DNA of 64,000 bases from Algoriphagus oliviformis (GTDB lineage Bacteria > Bacteroidota > Bacteroidia > Cytophagales > Cyclobacteriaceae), in NCBI RefSeq assembly GCF_017254915.1, contig NZ_JAFKCT010000002.1, forward strand, positions 310,001 through 374,000, written 5' to 3'. The position numbers were made by a program, and so were the translations under genes. This document shows, piece after piece, positions 8,790 to 16,916 of this stretch. The notes under the pieces were generated by a model. It was not told the origin of the DNA. It made no database searches and saw nothing but the letters and a program-made list of their open reading frames with translations. The first letter of the stretch is position 1. The number at the start of each line of letters is the position of its first letter.

Positions 8790-9641
8790 TTAATAGTCGC
8801 CGAGGGTCTCTTCGAGTTGTCCCAAAGCGTTGGCCAGCTGCTCGTCGTTGGGAGGGGAGCCGTGCCACTTGTGCGTGCCGACCATGAAGTCCACGCCATA
8901 GCCCATCTCGGTGTAGAGCAGGTTCACGACAGGCTTGCCTTTTCCAGCCAGTTCTTTGGCTTTTTCCAAACCATCCAGCACAGACTGCATGTCGTTGCCG
9001 TTGGTGATTTCGTTGACTACCCAGCCAAAGGATTCCCATTTGGCCTTCAGGTTCTTCAGGTCCATGATCTTCTCGGTCGGGCCGTCGATCTGCTGACCGT
9101 TGTAGTCCACGGTGGCGATCAGGTTGTCCACTTTTTGGTGGGCGGCATACATGGCCGCTTCCCAGATTTGTCCTTCCTGCAGCTCGCCGTCACCCATGAG
9201 GATGTAGACCAACTTGTCGTCCTTTTCGATTTTCTTGGCTTGAGCCACTCCAATGGCGACGGACAGCCCCTGTCCCAAGGAGCCGGAAGCCACGCGAATA
9301 CCGGGAAGGTGCTCGTGGGTAGCGGGGTGGCCTTGAAGCCTGGAGTTGAGCTTGCGGAAAGTCTTCAGCTCTTCTACCGGGAAGTAGCCGCTGCGAGCCA
9401 GCACGGAATACCAGCCTGCGGAAAGGTGTCCGTTGGAAAGGAAAAAGAGATCCTCACCCTTGCCGTCCATCTTGAAGTCAGGGTTGTGGTGAAGCTGGTC
9501 AAAGTACAGAGCCACAAAGAATTCTGCGCAGCCCAGTGGCGCGCCTGGGTGGCCAGACTGCACCGCATGCACCATGCGCAACACGTCCCTGCGGAGCTGT
9601 GTGGCGACCTTTTGGAGTTGTTCGATTGATTGTTTTCCCAT
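8790..9641 (-). CDS. Transketolase, N-terminal subunit
   Basis: Protein of 283 residues, the thiamine diphosphate-binding half of a split transketolase. Visible motifs are SGHPGAPLGCAE (residues 29-40), RLQGHPATHEHLPGI, GSLGQGLSVAIG and the TPP/Mg motif GDGELQEG at 150-157 ending in DYNGQQID. It pairs with the C-terminal subunit downstream. The start is 10 bases after the stop of the peroxiredoxin gene, which suggests one transcript. Confidence 0.95.
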   Translation of the reverse strand: MGKQSIEQLQKVATQLRRDVLRMVHAVQSGHPGAPLGCAEFFVALYFDQLHHNPDFKMDGKGEDLFFLSNGHLSAGWYSVLARSGYFPVEELKTFRKLNSRLQGHPATHEHLPGIRVASGSLGQGLSVAIGVAQAKKIEKDDKLVYILMGDGELQEGQIWEAAMYAAHQKVDNLIATVDYNGQQIDGPTEKIMDLKNLKAKWESFGWVVNEITNGNDMQSVLDGLEKAKELAGKGKPVVNLLYTEMGYGVDFMVGTHKWHGSPPNDEQLANALGQLEETLGDY

Positions 9642-9651
9642 GTCTATAGGT

Positions 9652-10101
9652 TTATTTTAGGATTTGAGCCGTGTGGTTTTTGGATTCGACTTTTTGGATG
9701 ATTTCCGAGATTTTGCCCGCTTCGTCGATGACAAAAGTCGTGCGGATGGTTCCCATGTAGGTTTTTCCAAAGGTCGTTTTTTCACCCCAGACGCCGTAAA
9801 GGTTTTGGACCTTTTGCTCCGGATCGGAGATCAGCGAAAAGGGCAGGGATTGTTTCTTGATAAAGTTGCGGTGTGACTTTTCACTGTCCGAGCTCACGCC
9901 CAGCACCACGTAGCCAGCCTTAAGCAGCGCCTCGTGATTGTCTCGAAGGTTACAGGACTGGGTGGTACAGGTCGGGGTATTGTCTTTGGGGTAAAAATAG
10001 AGAACCACCTTTTTGCCCCGGAGGGAGGAGAGTTTTACCAGTTCTCCGTTTTCGTTTTTCGCTTCAAAATCGGGGGCCACTTGGCCAACTTCTAATGACA
10101 T
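9652..10101 (-). CDS. bcp: Thioredoxin-dependent thiol peroxidase (Bcp/PrxQ)
   Basis: Peroxiredoxin of 149 residues, full length for the family. The peroxidatic cysteine is Cys45 and the resolving cysteine Cys50 in TPTCTTQSCNLRD, the five-residue spacing seen in Bcp/PrxQ proteins. It reduces hydrogen peroxide and alkyl hydroperoxides in the cytoplasm with thioredoxin as electron donor. It sits between the M23 peptidase gene (27-base gap) and the transketolase genes (10-base gap). Linkage to the pentose phosphate pathway could help supply NADPH under oxidative stress, which is inference. Confidence 0.95.
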   Translation of the reverse strand: MSLEVGQVAPDFEAKNENGELVKLSSLRGKKVVLYFYPKDNTPTCTTQSCNLRDNHEALLKAGYVVLGVSSDSEKSHRNFIKKQSLPFSLISDPEQKVQNLYGVWGEKTTFGKTYMGTIRTTFVIDEAGKISEIIQKVESKNHTAQILK

Positions 10102-10128
10102 TCTTACTTCACTTTTAAAATTAAAAAC

Positions 10129-12006
10129 TCAGGAAATCGTCCCTTTCCATTCGGCGACGTTTCCCGCCATATCGGTCACCCGCAGCACAGCGGCACCGCG
10201 GAGGGGCTCGCCATTGAGCGTCTCAGACCAGATGACCGCCTGCTTGTGCTCGTAGCGCATGAGCACCCACTTGCCGTCCACGAAGGCCTCAAAGCTCTTG
10301 ATGCCCGAGAGGTTGTCCTTGATGGTAAAGCGCAGTCCTTGGCTGTTGGCGCGGATCACGGAGATCGTCGGCTTCACGTCGTCCACGGCGAGGACAAAAC
10401 TACCAAAATTTCTGGTTTTGAAGCGGATTTGTCCGCCTTCCCAATCACCCCCGGCAAAAGACCTGGAGCCGTTTGGCGAACGGAGGTACACGTGGGTTTT
10501 GCTTTTGTCTCCCGTGTACCCGCTCACGTCCCAGAGCACCTCGATGGGATTCCAGAGGTATTCGGTCGTTTCTTGCAGTCTCAACACCGGTGCGGAAGGA
10601 CTTCCGGAAAAGCCTACCCGCAGATACAGGTCTTCCAAGAGGCTGTTTTCCGCCACCTTTACCGTCAGCCGATCCGTGGCGTGGAGATGCTCTTTTCCCA
10701 CAGGGAAATGGCCAAAGAGCTGTGGATCGAAGATCTCTGAACAAAGGTCAATCTTGGTCGGAACGCCAAATCGCAGATCCCATAGGTAGGTTCGCGTCTG
10801 CGCGTCTTGGTAGGCCGGAAGGACCTCATAGACCGTGTTTGCGATGAAAAACTTGGCCAATCCGCCCTTGTCGGTCTGCGCGACGCGGATCTTCATGTGG
10901 TGGTTTTGGTAGCTCGCTTGCGCGCTGCCAGGGGCTGAGCCGTCGGACACAGTCGAATCCAAATCCGCTCCGGTCAAGGTCAGGTTGACCAGGCGGGTAT
11001 TGTTGTAGGCGTCGGAAAGCTTGATCTGAACGTTCTTTTTCTGCCCTGCTTCCACCTGGAGTTCTCCGGTACCGGGCGTATTGGGAGTGAAGAAATCAAA
11101 CTTCAGATTCGGCTGGAAATACAGCTTGGTGAAGCGGTTGAGATGCGTGTGGAGCAGGAAATGTCGCGTGTAGTTGAAGTCCACTTTGTCCACGACCAAG
11201 CTGAAGAGCGAGCCGCTGTCGTCGGCCACTTCAAATTTCGGGTAGCCGTTTTGGTTGTTTGCCCCGTCCAGCTTGTCGTAGCTTTGGATTTCCAGACCCA
11301 CTTTCCCGGTGACTTTGATGGTTTCGGGGATCTTGTAGCTCGCACCACTCAGCACTGGGGTGATTTCCAGCCGTTGGAATTTGCCATTGACCCGGCTGTC
11401 GATCTCCAAGGGGACAATGGCGATTTTTTGAGGTGTGGGAGGGATGTTGTCGATAATTTCAGGCAGGCCTGCCAAAAGCGGATCCATCGCTCGGTCCAAG
11501 CTATCACGGATTTCGAAGTGCAAATGCGGTCCCCCAGAACTTCCCGTGTTGCCTCCGTTGGCGATGAGTTCACCTTTTTTGACGGAGAGCTCACCTGGTT
11601 CTGGAGTTACTTCCAGTTCGTTGGCCTGAGCTTCATAGAGCTTTTGTCGCATCCAAGCCTGAAGTTTGGGGTTGAAGTTTCTCAAATGCCCATAGAGCGT
11701 AATGTTGCCGCTGGGATGCTTCAGGTAGATCACGTTGCCATAGCCGAAGGAAGAGATCTTGATTCGGTGTACCCAGCCATCCGCGGCGGCGTAAATAGGT
11801 TCGCCTTCCGACCCGCCAAACTTATAGTCCAGGCCGGTGTGGAAGTGGTTGGGGCGGAGCTCCGCGAAGTTGCCGCTGAGGTAGTTTCTTCCTCCGGGCT
11901 TGACCGGGGAGCGGAAGTAGCCCTTCTGGATATCTTGGGAAAAACTGCTGAAAGAAATACAAAAACCCACGAGCAGCGCTAGCGGAAAAAGCTTACTTAA
12001 CTTCAA
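10129..12006 (-). CDS. Secreted M23-family metallopeptidase
   Basis: Protein of 625 residues with a signal peptide (residues 1-24, ending SFSQ). The M23/LytM domain is at the N-terminus: His56 and Asp60 in HFHTGLD, and His161/His163 in GGPHLHFEI are the zinc ligands. A long C-terminal region of about 430 residues looks like beta-sandwich repeats and is not recognised beyond that. M23 peptidases cleave peptide cross-links in peptidoglycan; the large C-terminal part may target or control the enzyme. The start overlaps the end of the FAH gene by 14 bases. Confidence 0.9.
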   Translation of the reverse strand: MKLSKLFPLALLVGFCISFSSFSQDIQKGYFRSPVKPGGRNYLSGNFAELRPNHFHTGLDYKFGGSEGEPIYAAADGWVHRIKISSFGYGNVIYLKHPSGNITLYGHLRNFNPKLQAWMRQKLYEAQANELEVTPEPGELSVKKGELIANGGNTGSSGGPHLHFEIRDSLDRAMDPLLAGLPEIIDNIPPTPQKIAIVPLEIDSRVNGKFQRLEITPVLSGASYKIPETIKVTGKVGLEIQSYDKLDGANNQNGYPKFEVADDSGSLFSLVVDKVDFNYTRHFLLHTHLNRFTKLYFQPNLKFDFFTPNTPGTGELQVEAGQKKNVQIKLSDAYNNTRLVNLTLTGADLDSTVSDGSAPGSAQASYQNHHMKIRVAQTDKGGLAKFFIANTVYEVLPAYQDAQTRTYLWDLRFGVPTKIDLCSEIFDPQLFGHFPVGKEHLHATDRLTVKVAENSLLEDLYLRVGFSGSPSAPVLRLQETTEYLWNPIEVLWDVSGYTGDKSKTHVYLRSPNGSRSFAGGDWEGGQIRFKTRNFGSFVLAVDDVKPTISVIRANSQGLRFTIKDNLSGIKSFEAFVDGKWVLMRYEHKQAVIWSETLNGEPLRGAAVLRVTDMAGNVAEWKGTIS

Positions 12007-12604
12007 AATCCAGCATTTTTTCGGTTCCGATAAATCCTGTTAGCCTGTCGCCGATCTTCACCGGACCGACTCCAGCGGGCGTGCCGGTGTAGATGAGGTC
12101 GCCTTTTTTCAGGGTGAAAAATTGGGAAACGTACGAGATGATCGTGGCAAAGTCGAAGAGCATCAGGCTGGTGTTTCCTTTTTGCTGCAGCTCCCCGTTG
12201 ATCTCCAGATGGAAATCCACATCTTTCAGGTCTGCGAAATCAGAAACCGGCTTGAAGTCGCCGATGGGAGCCGAGCCATTGAAGGCTTTGGCAATCTCCC
12301 AGGGCAGGCCTTTGGCTTTGCATTGGTCCTGCAGGTCGCGGGCGGTGAAGTCTATCCCGAGACCGATTTCCTCGAAGTAGCGGTGAGCAAACTGGGGCTG
12401 GATGTATTTTCCTTCCTTGGAGATCTTCAGCACGAGTTCCAGTTCGTGGTGGATGTTTTCCGAAAAGTCAGGGTGGTAGAAGGGAGCGCCGCCTTTGAGC
12501 AGTGCGGTGTCTGGCTTGAGGAATACGACCGGCTTGCCGGGTTTTTCGTTTTTGAGTTCTTCGATATGGGCGGCGTAGTTTCGGCCAATGCAGATGATTT
12601 TCAT
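11993..12604 (-). CDS. Fumarylacetoacetate hydrolase family protein
   Basis: Protein of 203 residues starting MKIICIGRNYAAHIEELKN, the usual start of the compact FAH family (YcgM/FAHD1-like). Metal-binding and catalytic motifs include the HHELELVLKI segment (acidic metal ligands), GIDFTARDLQ and LIYTGTPAGVGPVKIGD. Relatives are acylpyruvate hydrolases or oxaloacetate decarboxylases, and the true substrate here is unknown. I prefer the ATG at 12602-12604 over one 17 codons upstream, because it begins the conserved domain. It leads the FAH-M23-bcp-transketolase run. Confidence 0.9.
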   Translation of the reverse strand: MKIICIGRNYAAHIEELKNEKPGKPVVFLKPDTALLKGGAPFYHPDFSENIHHELELVLKISKEGKYIQPQFAHRYFEEIGLGIDFTARDLQDQCKAKGLPWEIAKAFNGSAPIGDFKPVSDFADLKDVDFHLEINGELQQKGNTSLMLFDFATIISYVSQFFTLKKGDLIYTGTPAGVGPVKIGDRLTGFIGTEKMLDFEVK

Positions 12605-12761
12605 AGAGTAAAGCTGGATTCGAAAATGAAAACAGGCGCAAAGACCATGCTCCATTTAAGTCCGTGAAATTAATTGGATTTGCCGCATGGAGGCAATTTT
12701 TGCGGGAAAAATGAACCGTGAAGGCCGAATACCTCCATCTGGGTGATTCGAGCAAAGCAAA

Positions 12762-12787
12762 AGAGGCTGACCAAATGATCAGCCTCT
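12762..12787 (-). terminator. Rho-independent terminator after the SDR gene
   Basis: Perfect nine-base stem AGAGGCTGA/TCAGCCTCT with an eight-base loop. It lies 20 bases beyond the SDR stop codon and a T-rich tail follows on the minus strand. Confidence 0.85.
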
Positions 12788-12806
12788 CTTTTGAATCCAG
12801 TAAACC

Positions 12807-13601
12807 TTACAAAATCGACTTCACCAATCCACCTTCCACCCGGATTGAGGCACCGTTTGTCGCGGAGGCGAGTGGGCTGGAGTAATACACCACAGTGTCG
12901 GCTACTTCCTCCACGGCTGCAAAGCGCTGGATCAAGGAGGTAGGACGCATGTCTTTGAAGAATTCCCGCTCCACGTCGGCGGTACTTTTCCCTCCCGAGC
13001 TGGCCAGCTCTTCGATAAACTGTCCCACGCCCTTCGACTTGGTCGGGCCGGGAAGGATGGAATTTACCGTCACGGCGGTACCTTTGGTCAGTTCGGCCAA
13101 ACCTCGACTGACGGCCAGTTGGGCGGTCTTGGTCATGCCGTAGTGGATCATCTCATCGGGGATGAAAACACCCGATTCGCTGGAGATGAAGATGACGCGC
13201 CCCCAGTTTTTGGCCAGCATCTTTGGGAAATAGTGGCGCGCTAGACGGATGCCGCTCAGTACATTGATCTCAAAGAAGCGGAACCAGTCCTCGTCAGGAA
13301 TGTCGGCAAAGGCTTTGGGCTCAAAGATCCCGGCATTGTTGATGAGGATGTCGATCTCGTCGATTGCCGCGATTAGTCGGTTGACGTCTTCGACTTTGGA
13401 GAAGTCCGCCGCTACGCCAGAGACCGATCCGTTTGGGTATTCGGCTTTCAGCTCGGCAATGGCTTGGTTGACGCTTTCGTCGCTGCGTCCGTTGAGGATG
13501 ACGCTGGCACCTTCGGCCAAAAATCGCTGGGCGATGGCGTAGCCGATACCGGCGGTGGAACCGCTGATCAGGGCTTTTTTGCCTGTGAGTTTTAAATCCA
13601 T
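12807..13601 (-). CDS. Short-chain dehydrogenase/reductase
   Basis: Classical SDR of 264 residues. The dinucleotide-binding motif GSTAGIG is at 14-20, NNAG at 88-91, the catalytic serine near 141 (FISSESG), and Tyr154/Lys158 in YGMTK. It would be a cytosolic NAD(P)H-dependent oxidoreductase of unknown substrate. It is a single gene with its own terminator. The 185 bases upstream, up to the antitoxin gene, hold a small CTCC/GGAG hairpin and probably the divergent promoters. Confidence 0.92.
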   Translation of the reverse strand: MDLKLTGKKALISGSTAGIGYAIAQRFLAEGASVILNGRSDESVNQAIAELKAEYPNGSVSGVAADFSKVEDVNRLIAAIDEIDILINNAGIFEPKAFADIPDEDWFRFFEINVLSGIRLARHYFPKMLAKNWGRVIFISSESGVFIPDEMIHYGMTKTAQLAVSRGLAELTKGTAVTVNSILPGPTKSKGVGQFIEELASSGGKSTADVEREFFKDMRPTSLIQRFAAVEEVADTVVYYSSPLASATNGASIRVEGGLVKSIL

Positions 13602-13786
13602 GTGGTTAAAATATATTGGTTTGAAAAGATCTCTCCCCGAATACTCGGGAGAATGGAAAACCCGAAGGCGGAAACAAAAATTCCCCCGATCACCACTTCT
13701 GGACTGTTTTTGTCCATGTACTTGAACGACACTAGGCTAACAATCCGCTTTATTCCCTAGCTTTGATCTAACAAACCATCACTCCC

Positions 13787-14008
13787 ATGGATCTACAGGC
13801 AATCAAATTGGATCTTATTCAATGGCTAGCAACGCTTCAGGATCGCAGTGTATTGGAGCAATTGCAAGCTTTCAAACAGCAGCAAAAAAACGGTTTGAGT
13901 GAATCCCACAAGGCGCTGTTGGACGAGCGGATCGAATCTTATCAAAGCAATCCTGGCAATGTCAGGGATTGGGAGGATGTGATGGATGAGATCGAAAAAA
14001 ACCTGTGA
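13787..14008 (+). CDS. Antitoxin, addiction-module component family
   Basis: Protein of 73 residues. The second half (LSESHKALLDERIESY, then WEDVMDEIEKNL) matches the short addiction-module antitoxin family found beside RelE/ParE toxins, with its typical xALDxRLxxY...W-E-V pattern. It would bind and silence the downstream toxin and repress the operon. Its stop overlaps the GTG start of the toxin as GTGA. A possible -7 element TAGCTTTG is at 13758-13765, without a clear -33 element. The locus appears more AT-rich than its neighbours. Confidence 0.8.
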   Translation: MDLQAIKLDLIQWLATLQDRSVLEQLQAFKQQQKNGLSESHKALLDERIESYQSNPGNVRDWEDVMDEIEKNL

Positions 14009-14303
14009 GCTTTAAAATCAAGCTTCTGGATTCCGCTCGGAATGATATCCATGAAATCATTGACTGGTATTCTGGCAAAGAAAAAAGGCTTGGGGATAGG
14101 TTTTATCAGGCTTTGAAGTCAGCTATGGAGTACATCAAAAGGAATCCGTACAACTGTCAAATTGCCTATCGAGATGTGCGTAACAAGCCACTTGGCAAAT
14201 TTCCCTATCAGGTGCATTATTGCATCGAAGAGCCAGATAAAACGCTCATTGTCTTGTAACCCATACAAGTAGAAATCCGAGGATCTGGACTGAAAGGCGC
14301 TAA
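14005..14303 (+). pseudogene. ParE/RelE-family toxin, frameshifted near the C-terminus
   Basis: The toxin frame starts with GTG at 14005 and gives a RelE/ParE-like protein (LLDSARNDIHEIIDWY, ERLGDRFYQALKSAMEYI-like core, KFPYQVHYCIEE) but stops at 14257-14259 after 84 residues, right after TLIVL. The missing conserved C-terminus of the family is directly readable in another frame from 14259 to 14303: THTSRNPRIWTERR then TAA. So a small indel at about 14254-14258 has cut off the HTSRNP segment, which carries conserved residues in this family. The protein is therefore either an inactivated toxin or a sequencing error. The antitoxin looks intact. Confidence 0.85.
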
Positions 14304-14370
14304 TTCGCCGCAATTCAGTCCAAGAAACTCTACCAATACAATCAGCGCGACTATCGCTAAAGGCATCGAC

Positions 14371-15054
14371 TCAGTCCACCGCCCGCAAACTCATCAACGC
14401 ATCACCTTTTTCATCACGGAGATAGAGCACGTTGTTTTCAATTTCAAAAGTCCGAACCAGCTCCAGCACTTTTTTGACTTCGTTTTCCGCTTCCATGTTT
14501 GGACAGGCCATCATGGTGGACGCGCCCTGACCGAAGCGGATGCCCTTTGCTCCTTCGAAAGCAATGGCTCCACGGATGGAATTGCAGCCAGTCTCAACGA
14601 AATAGGAGCTTTGGGCCCCATTGATCTCAAAAGTCAAAGCTTCGCCTTTTGCCGACTTGGGATCCTTGATCGCCCCCACATGCAGGAGTTTCCAGATATT
14701 GGTGAGGGCAAGCCTGGGGTCGGAGGTCTTGCTTAGTTCTTTGACCAATCGGTAGGAAAGCGCAGACGCGTCTGCGGGAATGGGCTCTTCTTTCTGGGTC
14801 ACTTGGACTTCCAGCTGATAGATGTAGCCTGGCTCGTAGTCGAAGCCGGAGATTTGGTCATAGAAAAGCGTCCACTCACCATCTTTTAGGCTTTCGCCCT
14901 TTTGGATCTGCATACAGCTCATCGGGCCGACCCCCACGCAGTCGATCTTGGCGGAGTTGACCCACCAGATTTCGGTAGTGTTTTCTTCGCTTTCCTGTTT
15001 TTCACAGGACTGCGCCATCAGGAGAACGGAGAGTAGTGTGAGGAGTAATTTCAT
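14371..15054 (-). CDS. Lipoprotein with DUF4377 and META domains
   Basis: Lipoprotein of 227 residues (lipobox MAQSC, Cys17). Residues about 27-90 look like DUF4377 (EIWWVNSAKIDCVGVGPMSC, then WTLFYDQISGFDYEPGYIY). Residues about 110-227 look like a META/HslJ domain (TNIWKLLHV, VETGCNSIRGAI, STMMACPNMEAENE). META domains occur in heat-inducible or stress proteins of the envelope; no enzymatic function is known. It lies one base downstream of the SGNH hydrolase gene, in a three-gene unit. Confidence 0.85.
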   Translation of the reverse strand: MKLLLTLLSVLLMAQSCEKQESEENTTEIWWVNSAKIDCVGVGPMSCMQIQKGESLKDGEWTLFYDQISGFDYEPGYIYQLEVQVTQKEEPIPADASALSYRLVKELSKTSDPRLALTNIWKLLHVGAIKDPKSAKGEALTFEINGAQSSYFVETGCNSIRGAIAFEGAKGIRFGQGASTMMACPNMEAENEVKKVLELVRTFEIENNVLYLRDEKGDALMSLRAVD

Positions 15055-15055
15055 A

Positions 15056-15748
15056 TCAGAAGACGGTTTTTTGAACTAGGGTTAAAAGCTTTGTAGTCCA
15101 TCGCGCATAGACCAGTCCGGAAGGATGGAGCTCGTCCGCGACGACCATTTCTGGCTGGGCTCCGATTTCGCGATAGTCTTCGGTAATCCCGACGAAGGCG
15201 ACTCCCATTTGGCTACACACGGCCTGTTTGGCGGCATTGAAGGCGTTGATTTCCAGTGCGACTTTTTCCGGATCCACCCCTTTGCCTGCCGCAAAAGGCG
15301 TCACTCCCCAGTCTGGAATCGAGACTACGATGACGTGGTCTTTTCTCCCCCTGGCAAATCCAATCGCCCGATTCAGCATCGCTTCAAATTCCATCTCAAA
15401 CTCCGCCACTGGTCGGCCTCGATACTGGTTGTTTACCCCGATCAGCAGCGTGACCAGGTCATAGCCTTCGGGGCTGAGTTCGGCGGAATTGATGCCAGCC
15501 TCGAGTTCGTCCACCGTCCAGCCGGTCCGGGCGATGATCTCGGGTGGGGAAAAGAAGAAGCTTCCGGATCGGTTCAGTTCGCGGACCAGCTGGACAGGGT
15601 AGCGGTCTTTTTCCTCCACGCCTTCACCGATGGTATAGCTATCGCCGAGGGCAAGGTAGGTGAGGGGTTGTTTGTTTTGGGTAGCTGAGGATTCTGACAT
15701 GGTAAAAACTGCCGCAGAGATTTGTATAAGTAGAAGGAAACTAATCAT
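15056..15748 (-). CDS. SGNH/GDSL-family hydrolase
   Basis: Protein of 230 residues when started at MISFLLLIQISA (ATG at 15746-15748), which gives a hydrophobic signal sequence. Starting 19 codons upstream would overlap the LD-carboxypeptidase gene. The SGNH blocks are clear: Ser37 in LALGDSYTIGEG, Gly104/Asn106 in IGVNNQ, and Asp205/His208 in DELHPSG. It is probably an exported esterase or acetylhydrolase. It is flanked by an LD-carboxypeptidase gene (7-base gap) and a META lipoprotein gene (1-base gap), so a cell-envelope substrate is plausible. Confidence 0.9.
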   Translation of the reverse strand: MISFLLLIQISAAVFTMSESSATQNKQPLTYLALGDSYTIGEGVEEKDRYPVQLVRELNRSGSFFFSPPEIIARTGWTVDELEAGINSAELSPEGYDLVTLLIGVNNQYRGRPVAEFEMEFEAMLNRAIGFARGRKDHVIVVSIPDWGVTPFAAGKGVDPEKVALEINAFNAAKQAVCSQMGVAFVGITEDYREIGAQPEMVVADELHPSGLVYARWTTKLLTLVQKTVF

Positions 15749-15755
15749 GGATTGC

Positions 15756-16805
15756 TCAAGATTGGAAAAGCCGCTGCCCCACCGTGATCGTCCCCAAGTC
15801 CGCATCCATCTCGACCTGTGCTCCCACCGGGATGATAAACTGCCGGGAGACGTGGCCGATCATGGCTCCGCTATAGGCCGGGACTTTCAGCGGCAAAATG
15901 TAATGGTCTAAAAGCTGATCCACCGTGAAAGCTCCATAGCCACCGCTTGGCGTGCAGTCGGAGCATTGCCCAAATACAAAGCCTTTGATCTTGTCCAGTG
16001 TGCCGTTCAGCTTCAGCGTACTAAGCATGCGGTCGATCTTGTAGGGATCTTCCCCAATGTCTTCTATGAACAAAATAGCGTCTTGAAAATCAGGGAAATA
16101 GGGCGTCCCGGATAGAGCGGTTAACACGGTCAGGTTTCCGCCCAGGATCTTCCCTTTGGCTTTGCCTCCAGTGAGGGTTTGGATGCGATTTCCCTTTGCA
16201 ACTAGGTCGTCCCCTTTGCTGGTTTCGTTTTTGAAGACAATGGGTTCGGTACCGAAAAATACCTTTTCAAACTGCTTTACATTGAAGCTGTTCCAGCTGC
16301 CAGAGCCGTTGGGGCCGTGGAAGGTGATCAGGCCGGTCTGGCTTTGGATGGCGGAGTGCAGCGCTGTGATGTCGGAATAGCCTTGGAGGGGTTTCGGGTT
16401 TTTCCGGATCAGTTCATAGTCGAGCAGCGGCAAGATCCTCGCCGCACCGGAACCACCCCGGATGCAGATCACCATTTTGACCTCGGGGTCTCCAAACATC
16501 GCGTTCAGGTCACCGGCCCGTTCTTCATCTGTGCCCGCCAAATGCCCCAAACGGTTTTTCAGGTTTTGGCCCAATTTTACCTGGAAGCCCAACGCTTCCA
16601 TGGCTTCCTTGGCGTAGGTAAACTCCATGCGATCAGCCGAAGCCGCAGAAGGGGAGATGATCCCGACGGTATCGCCTTTTTTGATCGCTTTGGGCAAGAT
16701 CACATCCGCTAAGGGATTTTTTGCCGAAGGGCTGAATGATAGAAAAGGAGCAGTACCGGCCAAGAGGCCTAGGGATTTCAGAAAATGTCTTTTGTCCATG
16801 TACAT
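15756..16805 (-). CDS. LD-carboxypeptidase (S66 family)
   Basis: Protein of 349 residues with an N-terminal export-type signal (MDKRHFLKSLGLLAGTAPF). Domain motifs are GDTVGIISPSAAS, MVICIRGGSGAARILPLLDY and GYSDITALH, the segment with the nucleophilic serine of the family. Enzymes of this family cut the L,D bond to the terminal D-alanine of muropeptides during peptidoglycan recycling. The family is usually cytosolic in model bacteria, so the signal is worth noting. It is the first gene of the LDC-SGNH-META unit. Confidence 0.9.
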   Translation of the reverse strand: MYMDKRHFLKSLGLLAGTAPFLSFSPSAKNPLADVILPKAIKKGDTVGIISPSAASADRMEFTYAKEAMEALGFQVKLGQNLKNRLGHLAGTDEERAGDLNAMFGDPEVKMVICIRGGSGAARILPLLDYELIRKNPKPLQGYSDITALHSAIQSQTGLITFHGPNGSGSWNSFNVKQFEKVFFGTEPIVFKNETSKGDDLVAKGNRIQTLTGGKAKGKILGGNLTVLTALSGTPYFPDFQDAILFIEDIGEDPYKIDRMLSTLKLNGTLDKIKGFVFGQCSDCTPSGGYGAFTVDQLLDHYILPLKVPAYSGAMIGHVSRQFIIPVGAQVEMDADLGTITVGQRLFQS

Positions 16806-16916
16806 CGGGGATGAAAATTGAAGTTAGCGTTTTGCGGAGAATCGCGCGCCAAACCGCCAAGGCTTTCGCAAAAGGTATTCCAACATCTGACATCGGTCAT
16901 CCGACACCTGACGCCA

